A stretch of DNA of 64,000 bases. Source: Hymenobacter sp. BT730. Its GTDB lineage: Bacteria; Bacteroidota; Bacteroidia; Cytophagales; Hymenobacteraceae. Location of the stretch: assembly GCF_030542105.1 (NCBI RefSeq), contig NZ_JAUOFB010000001.1, forward strand, positions 1 through 64,000. Reading direction: 5' to 3'. The position numbers were made by a program, and so were the translations under genes. Each line of letters starts with the position of its first letter. Positions within the stretch are counted from its first letter, which is position 1. The notes beneath the pieces are model-generated. The model was given only the letters and a program-made list of their open reading frames with translations. It was not told the origin of the DNA and searched no databases. Of this stretch, positions 63,652-64,000 are shown piece by piece.

Positions 63652-63751
63652 GTCATCCTGAGCCCAGCGAAGGACCTTTTCACCTTAGAACGTCTATCAA
63701 AACAACGACTCGTTCTAGCGTGATAAGGTCCTTCGCTGGGCTCAGGATGAC
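63652..63751. repeat. Dispersed palindromic repeat, copy B
   Basis: Arms of 32 bp (63652-63683 and 63720-63751) match in 31 positions as inverse complements, starting GTCATCCTGAGCCCAGCGAA, and the centre adds a TAGAACG/CGTTCTA pair. The outer and inner bases agree with copy A at 54767-54864, so both belong to one family. It lies upstream of the VWA-like gene and past the stop of the nucleotidyltransferase. Confidence 0.85.
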
Positions 63752-63768
63752 AACTGAACGAAACTGAC

Positions 63769-64000
63769 TTAGCTGTAATCGATTTCCGTGTTATCACCAA
63801 TATTAATGCTGTGGTTTAGGCCGCGGAACAGCGCATCAGAGCCTACTATACAGTCGTGCATGACGGCGGAGCGCAACTCGGAGTAGGAACCGATAATGGA
63901 GTCGCTCAAGATGGTGTTTTTGACGATGGTCCGGTCGCCGATGGCCACGTTGGGGCCGATGATGGAGTGCGAAATCTGGCAGTCCTTGCCAATGCTGACC
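63769..64000 (-). CDS. Sugar-phosphate nucleotidyltransferase, C-terminal part
   Basis: This gene is cut by the right edge, and only the last 76 residues before the TAA are visible. They form hexapeptide repeats of a left-handed beta-helix: ISHSIIGPNVAIGDRTIV, LSDSIIGSYSEL and DCIVGSDALFRG, ending INIGDNTEIDYS. This ending matches long RmlA-like glucose-1-phosphate nucleotidyltransferases of Bacteroidota. The catalytic N-terminal part is outside the window, so the substrate is not known. It is read toward the VWA-like gene with a palindrome between. Confidence 0.8.
   Translation of the reverse strand, partial: VSIGKDCQISHSIIGPNVAIGDRTIVKNTILSDSIIGSYSELRSAVMHDCIVGSDALFRGLNHSINIGDNTEIDYS

Noticed and set aside
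63552..63800. Minus-strand frame of 82 codons across palindrome copy B
   Set aside because: It spans the repeat and the stop of the nucleotidyltransferase, and has no independent coding signal.

Overview
The window looks like a chromosomal segment of a Bacteroidota bacterium of the order Cytophagales, most likely Hymenobacter or a close relative. The reasons are moderately high GC, no Shine-Dalgarno sequences at most starts, TAnnTTTG-type promoter elements, a complete type IX secretion (T9SS) core, a T9SS C-terminal sorting domain, an F-type ATPase operon without beta and epsilon genes, PafA-type phosphatase, DUF4271, DUF4286 and DUF6526 proteins, and SusC/CirA-like TonB receptor architecture. 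I see no tRNA, rRNA, CRISPR array or insertion sequence.

Layout. 1-3300: the 3' end of a large secreted protein with about eight tandem Ig-like repeats and a T9SS sorting domain. 3364-11600: metabolic and repair genes (L-serine dehydratase alpha, MsrB, NAD(P)HX repair enzyme, a UbiA-like membrane protein, a duplicated DUF6766 protein, pyrophosphatase, PafA phosphatase, HAD hydrolase). 11682-19020: the ATP synthase operon on the minus strand (atpZ-like, atpI-like, atpB, atpE, atpF, atpH, atpA, atpG), interrupted between atpA and atpG by an AT-rich glycosyltransferase gene. 19229-33314: a T9SS-centred block with PorW/SprE, PBP1A and UvrC on the plus strand, facing GldN, GldM, GldL, GldK, a PorP/SprF barrel and uroporphyrinogen-III synthase on the minus strand. 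33408-41878: DUF4271, a WecA/MraY-type transferase, LipB, a sugar-phosphate isomerase, YraN, a YwqK-like lipoprotein, HtpG and DUF202. 42909-46905: a likely zinc or divalent-metal cluster (small His-rich protein, TonB receptor, CDF exporter). 47052-52464: MFS transporter, DUF6526, DUF4286, GNAT, a small lipoprotein and a prolyl oligopeptidase.

52566-63534 is the most unusual part. Seven genes in a row on the minus strand encode, in transcription order, a lipoprotein with a von Willebrand A-like fold signature, a three-helix membrane protein, a tubulin/FtsZ-like GTPase, a very large actin/Hsp70-like ATPase, an exported single-pass protein with a Pro-rich linker, a MotA/TolQ/ZorA-like proton channel with a long coiled tail, and a MotB/ZorB-like partner with its channel aspartate. 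A tubulin homologue, an actin homologue and a proton-driven stator in one gene set match no system I can name. There is no ZorC, ZorD or ZorE gene, so it is not a standard Zorya locus. Two copies of a dispersed palindrome bracket the first five genes. The window ends inside a sugar-nucleotidyltransferase gene.

All product names come from reading translated sequences and recalled family motifs. No database search was run.
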